Notes: a model not told the origin generated them from the letters alone. A stretch of DNA of 64,000 nucleotides from Ascidiaceihabitans donghaensis (GCF_900302465.1 NZ_OMOR01000001.1:3318729-3382728), one strand, 5' to 3'; counted from the first letter of the stretch, positions 51,451 to 60,665 are shown. Numbers and translations: made by a program.

Positions 51451-52170
51451 TTAAATAGCCATCCGGTGCATCAGACGTTCTTGAACAAGCCCCGCAAGAA
51501 CTGCGGTCTCTGATGATGCGGATTGGCCCTGAGCGCGCTTTTTGGCCAGTGCGACAGCCGCTTGTTCCAAACGCGGGTCTTGGGCACTGCGCGCCACACC
51601 GCTTAGGAATTGGGCCACATAATCTAACGTACGTTCATCATTATGTTCTTCCAAAACATCCGCGACATGGGCCATATCATCGTGGAACGCGATAGGGTCA
51701 GGCGTGATTTCTTCTTTGGACACGGCGCGTGGACCGGAAGGTTGCCGTTCTGCCGGCAAACACGCCAGTATCGTTTCCTGAAAGCCTGCCAATGACGTAA
51801 TCGGTTTGGCCAAAAATCCGTCGGCACCCGCCCCCAATGCTGCGGCTTCGCCAAAATCATCACCGGATGTCCCTAAAACAACTTCAGGGCGTGGAGATGC
51901 CTCTGCGAGATCCTTTATCAAGTCCACCCCGTTTCCATCCGGCAGCCCAAGATCAATGATCGCAATCGTGGGCCGGTACACTTGTAAATGCCGCCGTGCT
52001 GCCCGCAGGCTATCGGCGCGCCGGATGCGTGCACCACTGCGCAAACACAACAGGCGCATCGCCTCGCAGGCAAAGCGACTGTCTTCAATCACAAGGACCG
52101 TAAGCCCCAACAGGGGACGGTTTGCGGTTGGTGTCGGATAGTTTGGTGCGAAGGGGTCTGTCGTGTCCAT
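51451..52170 (-). CDS. Orphan response regulator with receiver domain
   Basis: 239 residues. The receiver domain (about 22-140) has the acidic pair E29/D30, the phosphoacceptor D73 (IIDLGLPDGNG), T101/S102 and K122 (FLAKP). The remaining 95 residues are predicted helical, with no DNA-binding or enzymatic motif seen; an Hpt-like or protein-interaction region is possible. No histidine kinase gene is adjacent. It stands alone between a GNAT gene and mce. Confidence 0.87.
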   Translation of the reverse strand: MDTTDPFAPNYPTPTANRPLLGLTVLVIEDSRFACEAMRLLCLRSGARIRRADSLRAARRHLQVYRPTIAIIDLGLPDGNGVDLIKDLAEASPRPEVVLGTSGDDFGEAAALGAGADGFLAKPITSLAGFQETILACLPAERQPSGPRAVSKEEITPDPIAFHDDMAHVADVLEEHNDERTLDYVAQFLSGVARSAQDPRLEQAAVALAKKRAQGQSASSETAVLAGLVQERLMHRMAI

Positions 52171-52350
52171 GATGATATGCCTTTTGCCATATTCTACGAC
52201 TCAGACGGTACGCAACCTTGCCTAACAGCGCGTTAACAGCCCCCAAGAACCTTAAGGGGTGACGCTGCGGGGTGCGGCGCTGCGTCCCTTGCTCTTGTCG
52301 GTCTTGCCCTGCATACACCCACCCAACACTACCTTTACCGGAGAACCCCA

Positions 52351-52755
52351 ATGATCGGTCGTTTGAACCATGTCGCCATCGCCGTCCCGGATCTGGACGC
52401 TGCCGCAGACCAATACCGCAATGCTTTGGGTGCCACTGTTGGCGCACCACAAGACGAACCGGACCACGGCGTCACGGTTATCTTCATCGAATTGCCCAAC
52501 ACGAAAATCGAATTGCTATACCCCCTTGGTGACAACAGCCCCATCACGGCGTTTTTGGAAAAGAACCCCTCAGGCGGGATGCACCACGTCTGCTACGAGG
52601 TTGACGACATCATCGCGGCCCGTGACCATCTGAAAGAGACTGGCGCACGCGTGCTGGGCACAGGCGAGCCGAAGATCGGCGCCCACGGCAAACCCGTCTT
52701 GTTCTTGCATCCCAAGGACTTCAACGGCTGCCTTGTTGAACTGGAACAGGTGTAA
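52351..52755 (+). CDS. mce: Methylmalonyl-CoA epimerase
   Basis: Interconverts (S)- and (R)-methylmalonyl-CoA in propionyl-CoA assimilation. 134 residues with a paired VOC fold; metal ligands expected in LNHVAIAV (H7), GGMHHVCYEV and LVELEQ. Length and the opening MIGRLNHVAIAVPDL are standard. ACCGGAGAA lies 7 bases upstream. DUF1467 follows after 3 bases, an arrangement common in this order. The partner mutase, a cobalamin enzyme, is not in the window. Confidence 0.95.
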   Translation: MIGRLNHVAIAVPDLDAAADQYRNALGATVGAPQDEPDHGVTVIFIELPNTKIELLYPLGDNSPITAFLEKNPSGGMHHVCYEVDDIIAARDHLKETGARVLGTGEPKIGAHGKPVLFLHPKDFNGCLVELEQV

Positions 52756-52758
52756 ATT

Positions 52759-53022
52759 ATGGGTGTGACCTCAGCCCTTGTATTGTTGGCCGTGATCTGG
52801 TGGATGACCTTCCTGATCGTGCTGCCGTTGCGTGTCAAAACCCAAGGCGACCTGGGTGAAATCGAACCAGGAACACATGCAGGCGCCCCTGAAGAACACA
52901 ATCTGAAGAAAAAAGCATTGATCACCACAGCCGTCGCCCTTGTGCTTTGGGTTGTGATCTCTGGCATCATTTTGTCAGGTGTCATTAGCGTGCGCGATTT
53001 CGATTGGTTCAATCGCGGTTAA
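52759..53022 (+). CDS. DUF1467 family small membrane protein
   Basis: 87 residues, two transmembrane helices (about 5-25 and 53-75) with the family stretch WWMTFLIVLPLRVKTQGDLGEIEPGTHAGAPEEHNLKKKALIT between them. Three bases after mce. Function unknown. Its last 14 bases overlap the convergent EI24 gene. Confidence 0.92.
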   Translation: MGVTSALVLLAVIWWMTFLIVLPLRVKTQGDLGEIEPGTHAGAPEEHNLKKKALITTAVALVLWVVISGIILSGVISVRDFDWFNRG

Positions 53023-53722
53023 GGACATTGCCCGTCAAATTGTGATACAAATGCGTGAAGGTCGCAGCCCCAAGGATCGGGATCACAAGATTGACCAACG
53101 GCAAGGACAACGGCATCGCCATCAACACGCCCGCCATCCAAATTTTGCCCCTGTGAAGCTTGCGCAATTCTTTTGCGCGAGCCCGCCCCACACGGCGCAT
53201 CGCAGCCAATGTGAAATATTCACGGCCCAGCAAAAAGCCGTTTAGCCCCCAAAAGATAGCAAGTGGCAGAAACGGCACCCAAAACAGCAAGGCATACAAG
53301 ATAAGCGCCAAAACGTTGGCTCCGATCAAGATACCTAGAAAGTTCACCGTATCGCGCACAGCATCCCAAAACGGGACACGGGTTGCGGCCGGCAGATGCG
53401 GATAATGCACGTCTTCGACAGCTTGCGCGACGTCCTCCAGAAACATCGACGTTATCGCAGAAGCGACCGGAATCATCAAAAAGATCGACAAAAAAAACAT
53501 CACAAACAGGCCACCCCAGCTTAGGACGTCCCCGATCCATTTCACTTCTCCAATGATCGGAAGCAAAAACGAATCCCCCGTTGCCCAGTCGATCCAGGTG
53601 ACAAACAGCGCCGTCGTGCCCACAAGCAACGCCAGTGCCAGCCCCACACCAAGCAAAAGAACACGGCGAAAGCGTGGGTCGCTGATTTGGCCAACAGCCG
53701 CGAAAAAGGCATTGAAAATCAT
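53009..53722 (-). CDS. EI24/CysZ-like membrane protein
   Basis: 237 residues, several transmembrane segments, from the ATG at 53722 (MIFNAFFAAVGQISDPRF). The EI24 family includes the sulfate channel CysZ; marks here are GGLFVMFFLSIFLMIPVASAITSMFLEDVAQAVE and LAIFWGLNGFLLGREYFTLAAMRR. A sulfate-uptake role is possible but not shown. It overlaps the nitroreductase gene upstream by ATGA. Confidence 0.88.
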   Translation of the reverse strand: MIFNAFFAAVGQISDPRFRRVLLLGVGLALALLVGTTALFVTWIDWATGDSFLLPIIGEVKWIGDVLSWGGLFVMFFLSIFLMIPVASAITSMFLEDVAQAVEDVHYPHLPAATRVPFWDAVRDTVNFLGILIGANVLALILYALLFWVPFLPLAIFWGLNGFLLGREYFTLAAMRRVGRARAKELRKLHRGKIWMAGVLMAMPLSLPLVNLVIPILGAATFTHLYHNLTGNVLNRD

Positions 53723-54297
53723 GAATTGACCCAAGTTGTGATCGCATCCAGATCAGGGCGCGGGCGCTCTGGTGGGGTCGTGGTTTCGGTGGCGATGTGA
53801 ATAAAGCCCGCGATACGTTCGTGATCGTCCAGCCCCAAAGCGTCTGTCATGAACACACGGTCATGGCTGGGCCACCCACTTAACCAATTTGCACCCCATC
53901 CAGCTGCCAGTGCCGCATTCAGCAGCGCCAGACACACACCACCGACAGCATAGGTTTGTTCCAGCGCCGGAATTTTTGCAGAGGGTTTTTGGACTTCGAT
54001 TACCGCGACAGCCAAATGCCCTTGGTCAAATTGCGCACGCCCCTTTTGAATTTGCTCCGGGTCTAGCCCCAATGCTTCCCCACACGCTTGCGCTGCTTGT
54101 GCCAAACGGGGCATCGCACCCGCCTCCAGCACAATAAAACGCCATGGTTCCAGCTTTCCGTGATCCGGAGACCGCGAAGCCGCGGTCAAAAGCTGGTTTA
54201 CGGTGGCAGGGTCAGGCACAGGGGCTTGTAAGGTCTTGGCCGGACGCGACCGCCGCGTCAAAAGGAAATCAAGGGCGGCGGGGTTTGGAACAGGCAT
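53719..54297 (-). CDS. Nitroreductase-family flavoprotein
   Basis: 192 residues from the ATG at 54297 (MPVPNPAALDFLLTRRSRPAKTL). FMN-binding pattern RRSRPAK near the N-terminus, AASRSPDHGKLEPWRFIV, YAVGGVCLALLNAALAAGWGANWLSGWP and GFIHIATETTTPPERPRPDL. Close in pattern to the YdjA subgroup. Physiological substrate unknown. Coupled to the EI24 gene. Confidence 0.9.
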   Translation of the reverse strand: MPVPNPAALDFLLTRRSRPAKTLQAPVPDPATVNQLLTAASRSPDHGKLEPWRFIVLEAGAMPRLAQAAQACGEALGLDPEQIQKGRAQFDQGHLAVAVIEVQKPSAKIPALEQTYAVGGVCLALLNAALAAGWGANWLSGWPSHDRVFMTDALGLDDHERIAGFIHIATETTTPPERPRPDLDAITTWVNS

Positions 54298-54357
54298 ATG
54301 TGGGGCTTTCAAATGGTGTCGTCGGGTATGTTTGGTGCAACGGTGCGACTTTCAAGA

Positions 54358-55464
54358 TCAGAACCCAAAGTCTCTGGCCATTTGGTCTATTTCAGATGCA
54401 ATGAAAGCTTCAAACCTTGGGTTGGGTTGGCGCTTGCGGAAAGAAGCCTCGTAGGGGTCCGGGGCGGAAACGGTGCTACCGGACAAAGCCTCTAGGGTCG
54501 CATGCCCGCAAAATGGAACATAGACCTCGGAATATCCGCCTTCATGAACCAGAACCAGTTTTCCACCGCAGATGTTTTCAGCCAGAATTTTGGTGCGTAG
54601 AGTCAGTTCACGGAACGTCTCTGCGGTGGCAAGGGTCTGGGACAAAGGGTCAAGGACTGAGGCATCGAACCCGCAGGCGACAATGATAATGTCAGGTGCG
54701 AAATCCGTGATCGCAGGGCGCACGATACCGTCAAAGGCGCGCAAATAGCCTTCGTGACCGGTACCTGCAGGGATGGGGATGTTCATGTTGAAACCCTCGC
54801 CTGCGCCCGCACCACGATCCGTCACGGCGCCGCTGTCGATGGGGTAGTTGTTTTCCTGATGGATGCTGATGGCCAGAACATCGTCACGATTGTAGTAGAT
54901 GGCCTCAGTGCCATTGCCGTGGTGTACGTCCCAGTCCAACACGGCGACTTTGGCAGCCATGCCCTTGGACTGTGCAGCCTCGATTGCGATGGCGATGTTG
55001 TTCAGCAAACAAAACCCGTTTGGAAAATCAGGCAGACAATGGTGACCGGGCGGGCGGGACAATGAGTAGGCGTTGTCCAAAGACCCTGTCAAAACGGCGT
55101 CTACGGCAGCGACGGAAAGACCCGCAGACAAGGCGGCAATTTCATAGCCACCTGTTGCGAATGGTGTGCGTTGACCCAATTCGCCGCCACCTGCATCGGA
55201 GAGGGCTTTGAATGCGTCAAGATAAGAAGCCGGGTGCACTCGCAGCAAATCGTCAGATGTCGCCATAGGTGCTGTTCGCACGTCCAGATCTGCAGTCAAA
55301 CCGGTGACTTCCATTAGGTTCTTTAAACGACGTTTGGTTTCGGGACTTTCCGGCAATCCACCCGCCGACAGTGGTTGAACCAACCCGCCAACCGGTTGCG
55401 TCATCGCATAGTTGCCACCTGTGTGCCAAAATGTCTTTTCATCCCAGAAAAAGCCAGTTGCCAT
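54358..55464 (-). CDS. Class II histone-deacetylase-like amidohydrolase
   Basis: 368 residues from the ATG at 55464, GGAGG 6 bases upstream. HDAC/AcuC/AphA superfamily: the charge-relay SRPPGHHCLPDFPNGFCLLNN, zinc ligands in VAVLDWDVHHGNGTEAIYY and IIIVACGFDASVLDPL, and the late LVHEGGYSEVYVPFCG with the transition-state tyrosine. Bacterial members deacetylate small molecules such as acetylpolyamines; the substrate here is unknown. Confidence 0.92.
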   Translation of the reverse strand: MATGFFWDEKTFWHTGGNYAMTQPVGGLVQPLSAGGLPESPETKRRLKNLMEVTGLTADLDVRTAPMATSDDLLRVHPASYLDAFKALSDAGGGELGQRTPFATGGYEIAALSAGLSVAAVDAVLTGSLDNAYSLSRPPGHHCLPDFPNGFCLLNNIAIAIEAAQSKGMAAKVAVLDWDVHHGNGTEAIYYNRDDVLAISIHQENNYPIDSGAVTDRGAGAGEGFNMNIPIPAGTGHEGYLRAFDGIVRPAITDFAPDIIIVACGFDASVLDPLSQTLATAETFRELTLRTKILAENICGGKLVLVHEGGYSEVYVPFCGHATLEALSGSTVSAPDPYEASFRKRQPNPRFEAFIASEIDQMARDFGF

Positions 55465-55530
55465 GTGATCCTCCGCTTCCCTGGCAACCGTGACAAAACA
55501 CACAAAAAATGTCCAGCTTAGCCCAAAGCA

Positions 55531-55560
55531 GGTAAGAGGTGCGGGAACCCGCACCTTACC
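55531..55560. repeat. GGTAA-palindrome hairpin 1
   Basis: GGTAA-(GA)-GGTGCGGG, AA loop, CCCGCACC-TTACC: a 13-bp stem with a two-base bulge. First of three related palindromes in 200 bp (see 55672-55689 and 55706-55727), whose stems differ by compensating changes. Confidence 0.7.
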
Positions 55561-55570
55561 CCGGCACTAC

Positions 55571-55634
55571 TGGTCTTTTCCTCTAAAAATCATGGGGGAG
55601 CGTGAAACGCGCGGGGGCAAAGCCCCGGCAGCGG
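55571..55634 (+). repeat. Dispersed intergenic element, copy F
   Basis: CCTCTAAAAATCATGGGGGAGCG, a GCGTG-AAAC-GCGC part-hairpin, then GGGGGCAAAGCCCC. Same modular order as copies A, C and E. Confidence 0.55.
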
Positions 55635-55667
55635 ATAGGCGCATAAACAATCTAGCCCAAGGAGGAT

Positions 55668-55729
55668 GTAAGGTGCACCTTGGTGCACCACGCCGCAAGA
55701 CAGAGAAGGTGGGCCAAGGCCCACCTTAC
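55668..55729. repeat. GGTAA-palindrome hairpins 2 and 3
   Basis: Hairpin 2: GTAAGGTGCACC-TT-GGTGCACC (55668-55689). Hairpin 3: AAGGTGGGCC-AA-GGCCCACCTT (55706-55727) followed by AC. Hairpin 3 lies 7 bases after the trpS stop on the minus strand and may end that transcript. Confidence 0.65.
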
Positions 55730-55734
55730 GCGCG

Positions 55735-56760
55735 TTACACTGCGGGGCCGACCATCCCCACAATCTCATAGGTCTTTTTCAAAATCGGGGCCGTGATCTC
55801 ACGCGCTTGGCTTGCGCCGCGTGCCAGTATCCGATCGATCTCTGCGGGATCATCCATCAAACGCGCCATCTCGCCCGAAATAGGCGAAAGCTTGGCCACA
55901 GCCAAATCCGCCAAAAGAGGTTTGAACGTACCAAACTGTTGGCCCCCGACCTCGGACAGAACATCCTCAACAGAGCGTTCGGACAGGGCGGCAAAGATAT
56001 TAACCAGATTACGTGCCTCGGGACGGCCTTCCAGCCCGTCGATATCAGAGGGCAGTCCGTCAGGATCCGTCTTGGCCTTACGAATTTTCTTTGAAATGAC
56101 ATCCGCGTCATCGGTCATGTTGATCCGTGACGCATCAGATGGATCGGATTTGGACATCTTTTTACAACCGTCACGCAGCGACATAACGCGTGTGGCCGCG
56201 CCTTCAATCACAGGCTCCGTCATTGGGAAGAAATCCACACCATAATCATGGTTAAACTTCGCAGCGATATCGCGTGTCAGTTCCAGATGCTGCTTTTGAT
56301 CTTCACCAACAGGAACATGTGTGGCGTGATACACAAGAATATCCGCCGCCATCAAAGCGGGGTACCCAAACAAACCCAGCGATACGTTTTGCGCGTTTTT
56401 GCCAGCCTTGTCTTTGAATTGTGTCATACGCTGCATCCATCCCATGCGTGCGACGCAGTTGAAGATCCACCCCAATTGCGCATGTTCAGGCACTTGGGAC
56501 TGGTTGATCAAAATCGATTTTTCGGGGCTGATGCCGGATGCGATGAAACCTGCCGCCAATTCGCGGGTGTTGTGCAACAGATCCTTTGGGTCTTGCCAGA
56601 CCGTGATCGCGTGCAGGTCAACCATACAATAAATCGACTGCGCCACCTCGTCTTGCATGGTGACAAACCGTTTGATCGCACCAAGGTAATTGCCAAGGGT
56701 CAAACCGCCCGATGGCTGGATGCCGGAAAAGACGCGCGGGGTGAATGTCGTTTCAGTCAT
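55735..56760 (-). CDS. trpS: Tryptophanyl-tRNA synthetase
   Basis: 341 residues, class Ic synthetase. The HIGH-equivalent signature is in [20 protein letters not shown] and the KMSKS loop in [34 protein letters not shown] is also family-typical. Full length. Divergent from the rhomboid-like gene, 123 bp apart. Confidence 0.97.
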   Translation of the reverse strand: MTETTFTPRVFSGIQPSGGLTLGNYLGAIKRFVTMQDEVAQSIYCMVDLHAITVWQDPKDLLHNTRELAAGFIASGISPEKSILINQSQVPEHAQLGWIFNCVARMGWMQRMTQFKDKAGKNAQNVSLGLFGYPALMAADILVYHATHVPVGEDQKQHLELTRDIAAKFNHDYGVDFFPMTEPVIEGAATRVMSLRDGCKKMSKSDPSDASRINMTDDADVISKKIRKAKTDPDGLPSDIDGLEGRPEARNLVNIFAALSERSVEDVLSEVGGQQFGTFKPLLADLAVAKLSPISGEMARLMDDPAEIDRILARGASQAREITAPILKKTYEIVGMVGPAV

Positions 56761-56883
56761 GAAAACTATCCTAGATTCTGGCCTAATGTTCTGGGCAAAC
56801 CGTTTGCGCTGGCTTACCCATGCATGGATTGCCCGTCAACCGAAGGGCGTTTGGCAAACTGCGCTTAATCAAAGGACGCATGC

Positions 56884-57567
56884 ATGCACCAAGATCACAA
56901 TGCCCCTCCTGTCAATCCGTTGCCGCCCGTTGTGTGGTTGTTGTTTGCGGGCATCGCTGTTCCAGAGCTGATCTTTTTGATGGCTGAAAATCGCATGATC
57001 GGTGGGGCAGAAGCCATTGGATGGCGCACGAATGCGTTTGGGAACTACGGGTTTTCCGGCATCGCCTTTGACTGGATGATCCGCAACAATCAGGCACCTT
57101 TCGAATACGCCATGCGCGTTTTCACCTATCCCTTTTTGCACCAAGCCTTCACGTCTGCGATTTTTTCGGGTGTCATGTTGCTGGCGATGGGCAAGTTGGT
57201 GGGCGAAGCCATGGGACAGCTTGCGGTCATTTTGATCTTTGTTCTTTCGGGAGTCTTCGGCGCCATTGTCTTTGGGCTGATTACGGATCAAGCTTGGCTG
57301 ATCGGTGCCTTTCCATGTGTCTATGGCCTGATCGGCGGGTATAGCTTTTTGTTGTGGCAAAGGCTTGCGGGCACAGGCATGCAGCAATTGCAGGCCTTTC
57401 GACTGATTGCATTTTTGATGGGCATCCAGCTGTTTTTCGGTATTTTCTTCGTGACCGGACTGGATTGGATCGCTGAACTGGCGGGCTTTGTTTGCGGCTT
57501 TGCGATTTCCGCCGTCGTTATGCCGGGCGGGTTGGCGCGCATTCGGGCGTTGTTACAACGACGCTAA
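56884..57567 (+). CDS. Rhomboid-fold membrane protein lacking catalytic residues
   Basis: 227 residues, about six transmembrane segments in rhomboid arrangement. The site corresponding to GxSG reads GAFPCVYGLIG (141-150), with Phe143/Pro144 where Ser/Gly are needed, and the last-helix HxxGxxxG reads ELAGFVCG without histidine; H86 (YPFLHQ) of the earlier helix is kept. It is therefore probably a pseudoprotease that binds membrane proteins without cutting them. Overall length and the topology are intact, so it is not a decaying gene. No operon partner. Confidence 0.75.
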   Translation: MHQDHNAPPVNPLPPVVWLLFAGIAVPELIFLMAENRMIGGAEAIGWRTNAFGNYGFSGIAFDWMIRNNQAPFEYAMRVFTYPFLHQAFTSAIFSGVMLLAMGKLVGEAMGQLAVILIFVLSGVFGAIVFGLITDQAWLIGAFPCVYGLIGGYSFLLWQRLAGTGMQQLQAFRLIAFLMGIQLFFGIFFVTGLDWIAELAGFVCGFAISAVVMPGGLARIRALLQRR

Positions 57568-57573
57568 GACCGT

Positions 57574-59112
57574 TCAACGTCGCACTGCGCCTTTGATCTC
57601 GGACAGCTTGAACGCCCCCAAAAGCTGACCCGCACCAAAAAAGCTTAGGATACCAACGGCGACCAACCCAAGAAGCGCCCCATAACGGATACCCGCCATC
57701 CCCAAAGCCGGGGTCAGTGCGACATTGGCCATCCACAGACAGCCCCCCATGATCGTTGAGGCCGCCAAAATGCGCCAGATGCGTTTGTGGAACTGAGCGT
57801 CGAACCGCGCCACATCGCCCATACGCCGCGCACCAATGGCCAACAAAGCAACCATGACCCATCCCGCCACCGTTGTTGCAATTGCGGGGGCAATCCAGCC
57901 GATGGTTGACGTAAGGCCCAGCGCAATCGCCGCGTTGACCACCATCGCCACCAAAGCAAAGCGGAACGGCGTTTTGGTGTCTTCGCGGGCAAAATACAGC
58001 GGTTGCAAAAACTTCTGCACCACAAACGCTGGCAGACCCAACCCGTAAATCGACACGGCCACGGCGATCGCCGCCGCGTCGTCGGCCCCCGTCGCTCCAC
58101 GTGCAAACAGCACCGTGACCAAGGGTAAAGGGATGATCATAAGTGCGACAGCAGACGGGATTGTCAGTGCCAACGATATTTCGGCAGCGCGTGAAAAGGC
58201 GTGACGCGCACCCGTTTCGTCACCCGCCATCAAGCGGCGCGACAAGTCTGGCAAAAGCACAATCCCGACAGCAATCCCCACGACCCCCAAAGGTAACTGA
58301 TACAGGCGGTCGGCTGCAAACAACCAGCTGACGGCCCCTTCAAACTGGCTGGCAGCCAATTGACCCACAACCAGATTGATCTGCATAACACCCGACGCCA
58401 AAGCCGCAGGAATGGCCACCAAGACCATCTTTTTCATATCAGGCGTCCAGCGTGGACGTCCCGGACGCAAAGCAAATCCCGCCTGCGCGGCGGCAAACCA
58501 CGTCAACCCAAGCTGGGCCACGCCCGCAAGCGGAATGGTCCAGATCAACCAATTGATGACCTCACCACCAGAATAGTGGCCCGCAATCATGGCTATAATC
58601 ACAAAAATGTTCAGCAACACAGGGGCCGCAGCAGCGACCGCGAAACGCCCGGTGGCGTTCAAAATGCCTGAAAACAAAGCCGATAGGGACATAAAGAAGA
58701 TGTAGGGAAACACGATCTTGCCAAAGCCCACCGTCAGATCGAACCGCGCGTCTTCCGCAAAGCCTCCGGCCGTCGCCCACACCAAAGCTGGCATGAAGAC
58801 CATCGCCAAAGCCGTCAGGATCAACACCACAAACGCCAACCCGTTCAAAGCATCGCGGGCAAACTTTGCGGCCTCGGTATCCGCTTCCAGCTTTTTGGAG
58901 AACATCGGCACAAACGCCGCGTTGAACGCCCCTTCTGCAAAGAAGCGCCGGAACATGTTGGGCAACCGAAAGGCCGCCACAAAGGCATCCATCATTGGCC
59001 CGGGTCCGATCAGCGACAGGATCAAAATCTCGCGGACGAAACCCAAAATACGCGACATCAGCGTCCAGAACCCAACCGTTAAAAAGCCAGACATCAATCG
59101 GATGGGTTTCAA
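57574..59112 (-). CDS. murJ: Lipid II flippase MurJ
   Basis: 512 residues, about fourteen transmembrane helices (MOP superfamily). Flips lipid II across the inner membrane. The start chosen is the TTG at 59112 (LKPIRLMSGFLTVGFWTLMSR), because GAAAGG lies about 9 bases before it and relatives begin with MKPIRL; an ATG at 59202 would add 30 polar residues. Family marks: PNMFRRFFAEGAFNAAFVPMF, conserved arginines in MSRILGFVRE and SWLFAADRLYQLPLGVVGIAVG. Confidence 0.94.
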   Translation of the reverse strand: MKPIRLMSGFLTVGFWTLMSRILGFVREILILSLIGPGPMMDAFVAAFRLPNMFRRFFAEGAFNAAFVPMFSKKLEADTEAAKFARDALNGLAFVVLILTALAMVFMPALVWATAGGFAEDARFDLTVGFGKIVFPYIFFMSLSALFSGILNATGRFAVAAAAPVLLNIFVIIAMIAGHYSGGEVINWLIWTIPLAGVAQLGLTWFAAAQAGFALRPGRPRWTPDMKKMVLVAIPAALASGVMQINLVVGQLAASQFEGAVSWLFAADRLYQLPLGVVGIAVGIVLLPDLSRRLMAGDETGARHAFSRAAEISLALTIPSAVALMIIPLPLVTVLFARGATGADDAAAIAVAVSIYGLGLPAFVVQKFLQPLYFAREDTKTPFRFALVAMVVNAAIALGLTSTIGWIAPAIATTVAGWVMVALLAIGARRMGDVARFDAQFHKRIWRILAASTIMGGCLWMANVALTPALGMAGIRYGALLGLVAVGILSFFGAGQLLGAFKLSEIKGAVRR

Positions 59113-59241
59113 GTCGCGGCCTTTCGCAGATGCATTGCGTCTTGGGGTAAAGGGTTGGCCGCACTGTGACAAGTGCCTGCCCACTTGCTCTTGTTCGGAC
59201 ACTGGCGTAGCAGTTTTTCCATCTTGTTAAGGAATGTGCCC

Positions 59242-59982
59242 ATGGCCGAGGTCCAAAACCGCTTTGTTATCCTGTCCGCAGCACGGTCTGGCAGCACAGC
59301 TTTTACAACGACATTGGGCGCACATCCCAAGGTCTATTGCCACGGCTCCCCTTTTTTCAGCTCACCCCGATGGAAATCAGCACTGCACAAAGAAGCAGAA
59401 GATGTCGTTGATTTGGGTAAACGCGAAACAGATCCCGTTGGACTGGTTTACGATATTTTGAACTTCACCCCCGGCCCGCCCAATGTGGGGTGCAAGCTGT
59501 GGCACAACGCAGACAAAGGCCCCACAGCCGCGATCGAAGCCTTGGCCGCTGACGAAACCATCAAAAAGGTTATTCTGAACCGCGAAAACCTATTGGCCGC
59601 CCATTCTTCAGGCGTGGTCATGCAAATGCGCCGTCAACAGCCGGAGCTGTTTGAAGATCCGGAGACAAAACCCAAATTGAATTTCGACAAAACTGCATTT
59701 TTGCGGTTTGCCAATCGCAGAATGAAGTGGTTTGAAGACTACAGAACCATGTCCAAAGGGGATGTTATTGAAATCCCCTACATCAACTTGATGACAGACG
59801 GCATCGACGCGATGCGCCCGTTTTTGAAATTGCACCCCTACCGCCTGCGCCAACGCACCGAAAAGGTTGGATCGGGCGACATCATCGGGCGTTATGATGC
59901 GGAGTATCACCCCGAAATCCGCGCGGCCCTTGACGAACTCGGGCATCCCGAATGGAACCGTGAAGACCACCGCACGGACTAG
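59242..59982 (+). CDS. Sulfotransferase-like protein
   Basis: 246 residues from the ATG at 59242 (AAGGA 11 bases upstream). The PAPS 5'-phosphosulfate loop is FVILSAARSGSTAFTTTLGAHP, followed by VYCHGSPFF and a later KKVILNRENLLAAHSSG, where an arginine contacts the 3'-phosphate. Resembles NodH/LPS-type sulfotransferases or glycan-modifying enzymes. The acceptor is unknown. Divergent from murJ, convergent with the DUF1045 gene. Confidence 0.82.
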   Translation: MAEVQNRFVILSAARSGSTAFTTTLGAHPKVYCHGSPFFSSPRWKSALHKEAEDVVDLGKRETDPVGLVYDILNFTPGPPNVGCKLWHNADKGPTAAIEALAADETIKKVILNRENLLAAHSSGVVMQMRRQQPELFEDPETKPKLNFDKTAFLRFANRRMKWFEDYRTMSKGDVIEIPYINLMTDGIDAMRPFLKLHPYRLRQRTEKVGSGDIIGRYDAEYHPEIRAALDELGHPEWNREDHRTD

Positions 59983-59984
59983 GC

Positions 59985-60665
59985 TCAGGACCCATTAATC
60001 CTGTGGCGCCTGATTTGGTGGAACTGTCCATCTGCAGCTTGTCCCATCAACGTAAGGGCGTCGATCTGCGCTGGCATCGCTATGCCAGTCAGTGCCTGCT
60101 CCAAAATGGCCGAGGCTTGTGCTGCTGTCGGTTTGTCCAACCGGTCCGTTAACGTCATGTGAAAGCGGAACGCATCCAGCACATGCGGATACCCCCATTT
60201 GTCCAGATAGCCGCGTTGCTGTGGCGTCAAACGATGCGGGGCGCGACGTTCAATTTCTGCAGCGCTTAGGGGCGCGCGAAAGACGTCTAGGTCTTGCACA
60301 ACCTGCGCCGCAAGCCCTTGCAACAGATTGGTATCGCCCTTTGGCACAAGCGCCAGAAACCGCCCCAAACTGGCCAGATGCAATTGCGGCAAAGGGGCGA
60401 TTTGGACGGTGCTGCACACCGCGTCAAACCCCGCCTCCAAGTCTTGTTGCCGCATGCCTTCGGCCAGCCTAAACGGTGCTTTTATGGTGCCATGAAACCC
60501 GTATTTGTGCGGGTTTTGTGTGATTTCCGCGACATCAAGGCCAGCCGTCGTGAAACGCGGCGTCTTTGCCCCCGACGCACTGTCCCATCCAAGCCATTGG
60601 GCCGCAAAACGCGCCAGATCACTGTCAGTCGGACAGGTATAAAAGACGGCATAGCGTTCAAACAT
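59985..60665 (-). CDS. DUF1045 protein (2H phosphoesterase-like)
   Basis: 226 residues with two HxT motifs, HGTIKAPF and HMTLTDRL, as in the 2H phosphoesterase superfamily, and the opening MFERYAVFYTCPTDSDLARFA that defines DUF1045. In other genomes it often lies with phosphonate-lyase (phn) genes; no such genes are seen here. Probable cyclic phosphodiester hydrolysis; substrate unknown. Four bases after the ggt stop, so likely co-transcribed with it. Confidence 0.85.
   Translation of the reverse strand: MFERYAVFYTCPTDSDLARFAAQWLGWDSASGAKTPRFTTAGLDVAEITQNPHKYGFHGTIKAPFRLAEGMRQQDLEAGFDAVCSTVQIAPLPQLHLASLGRFLALVPKGDTNLLQGLAAQVVQDLDVFRAPLSAAEIERRAPHRLTPQQRGYLDKWGYPHVLDAFRFHMTLTDRLDKPTAAQASAILEQALTGIAMPAQIDALTLMGQAADGQFHQIRRHRINGS

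Noticed and set aside
56884-57567. Rhomboid-like gene as a pseudogene
   Set aside because: The frame is full-length with intact topology; only the catalytic residues differ, which fits a stable pseudo-enzyme.
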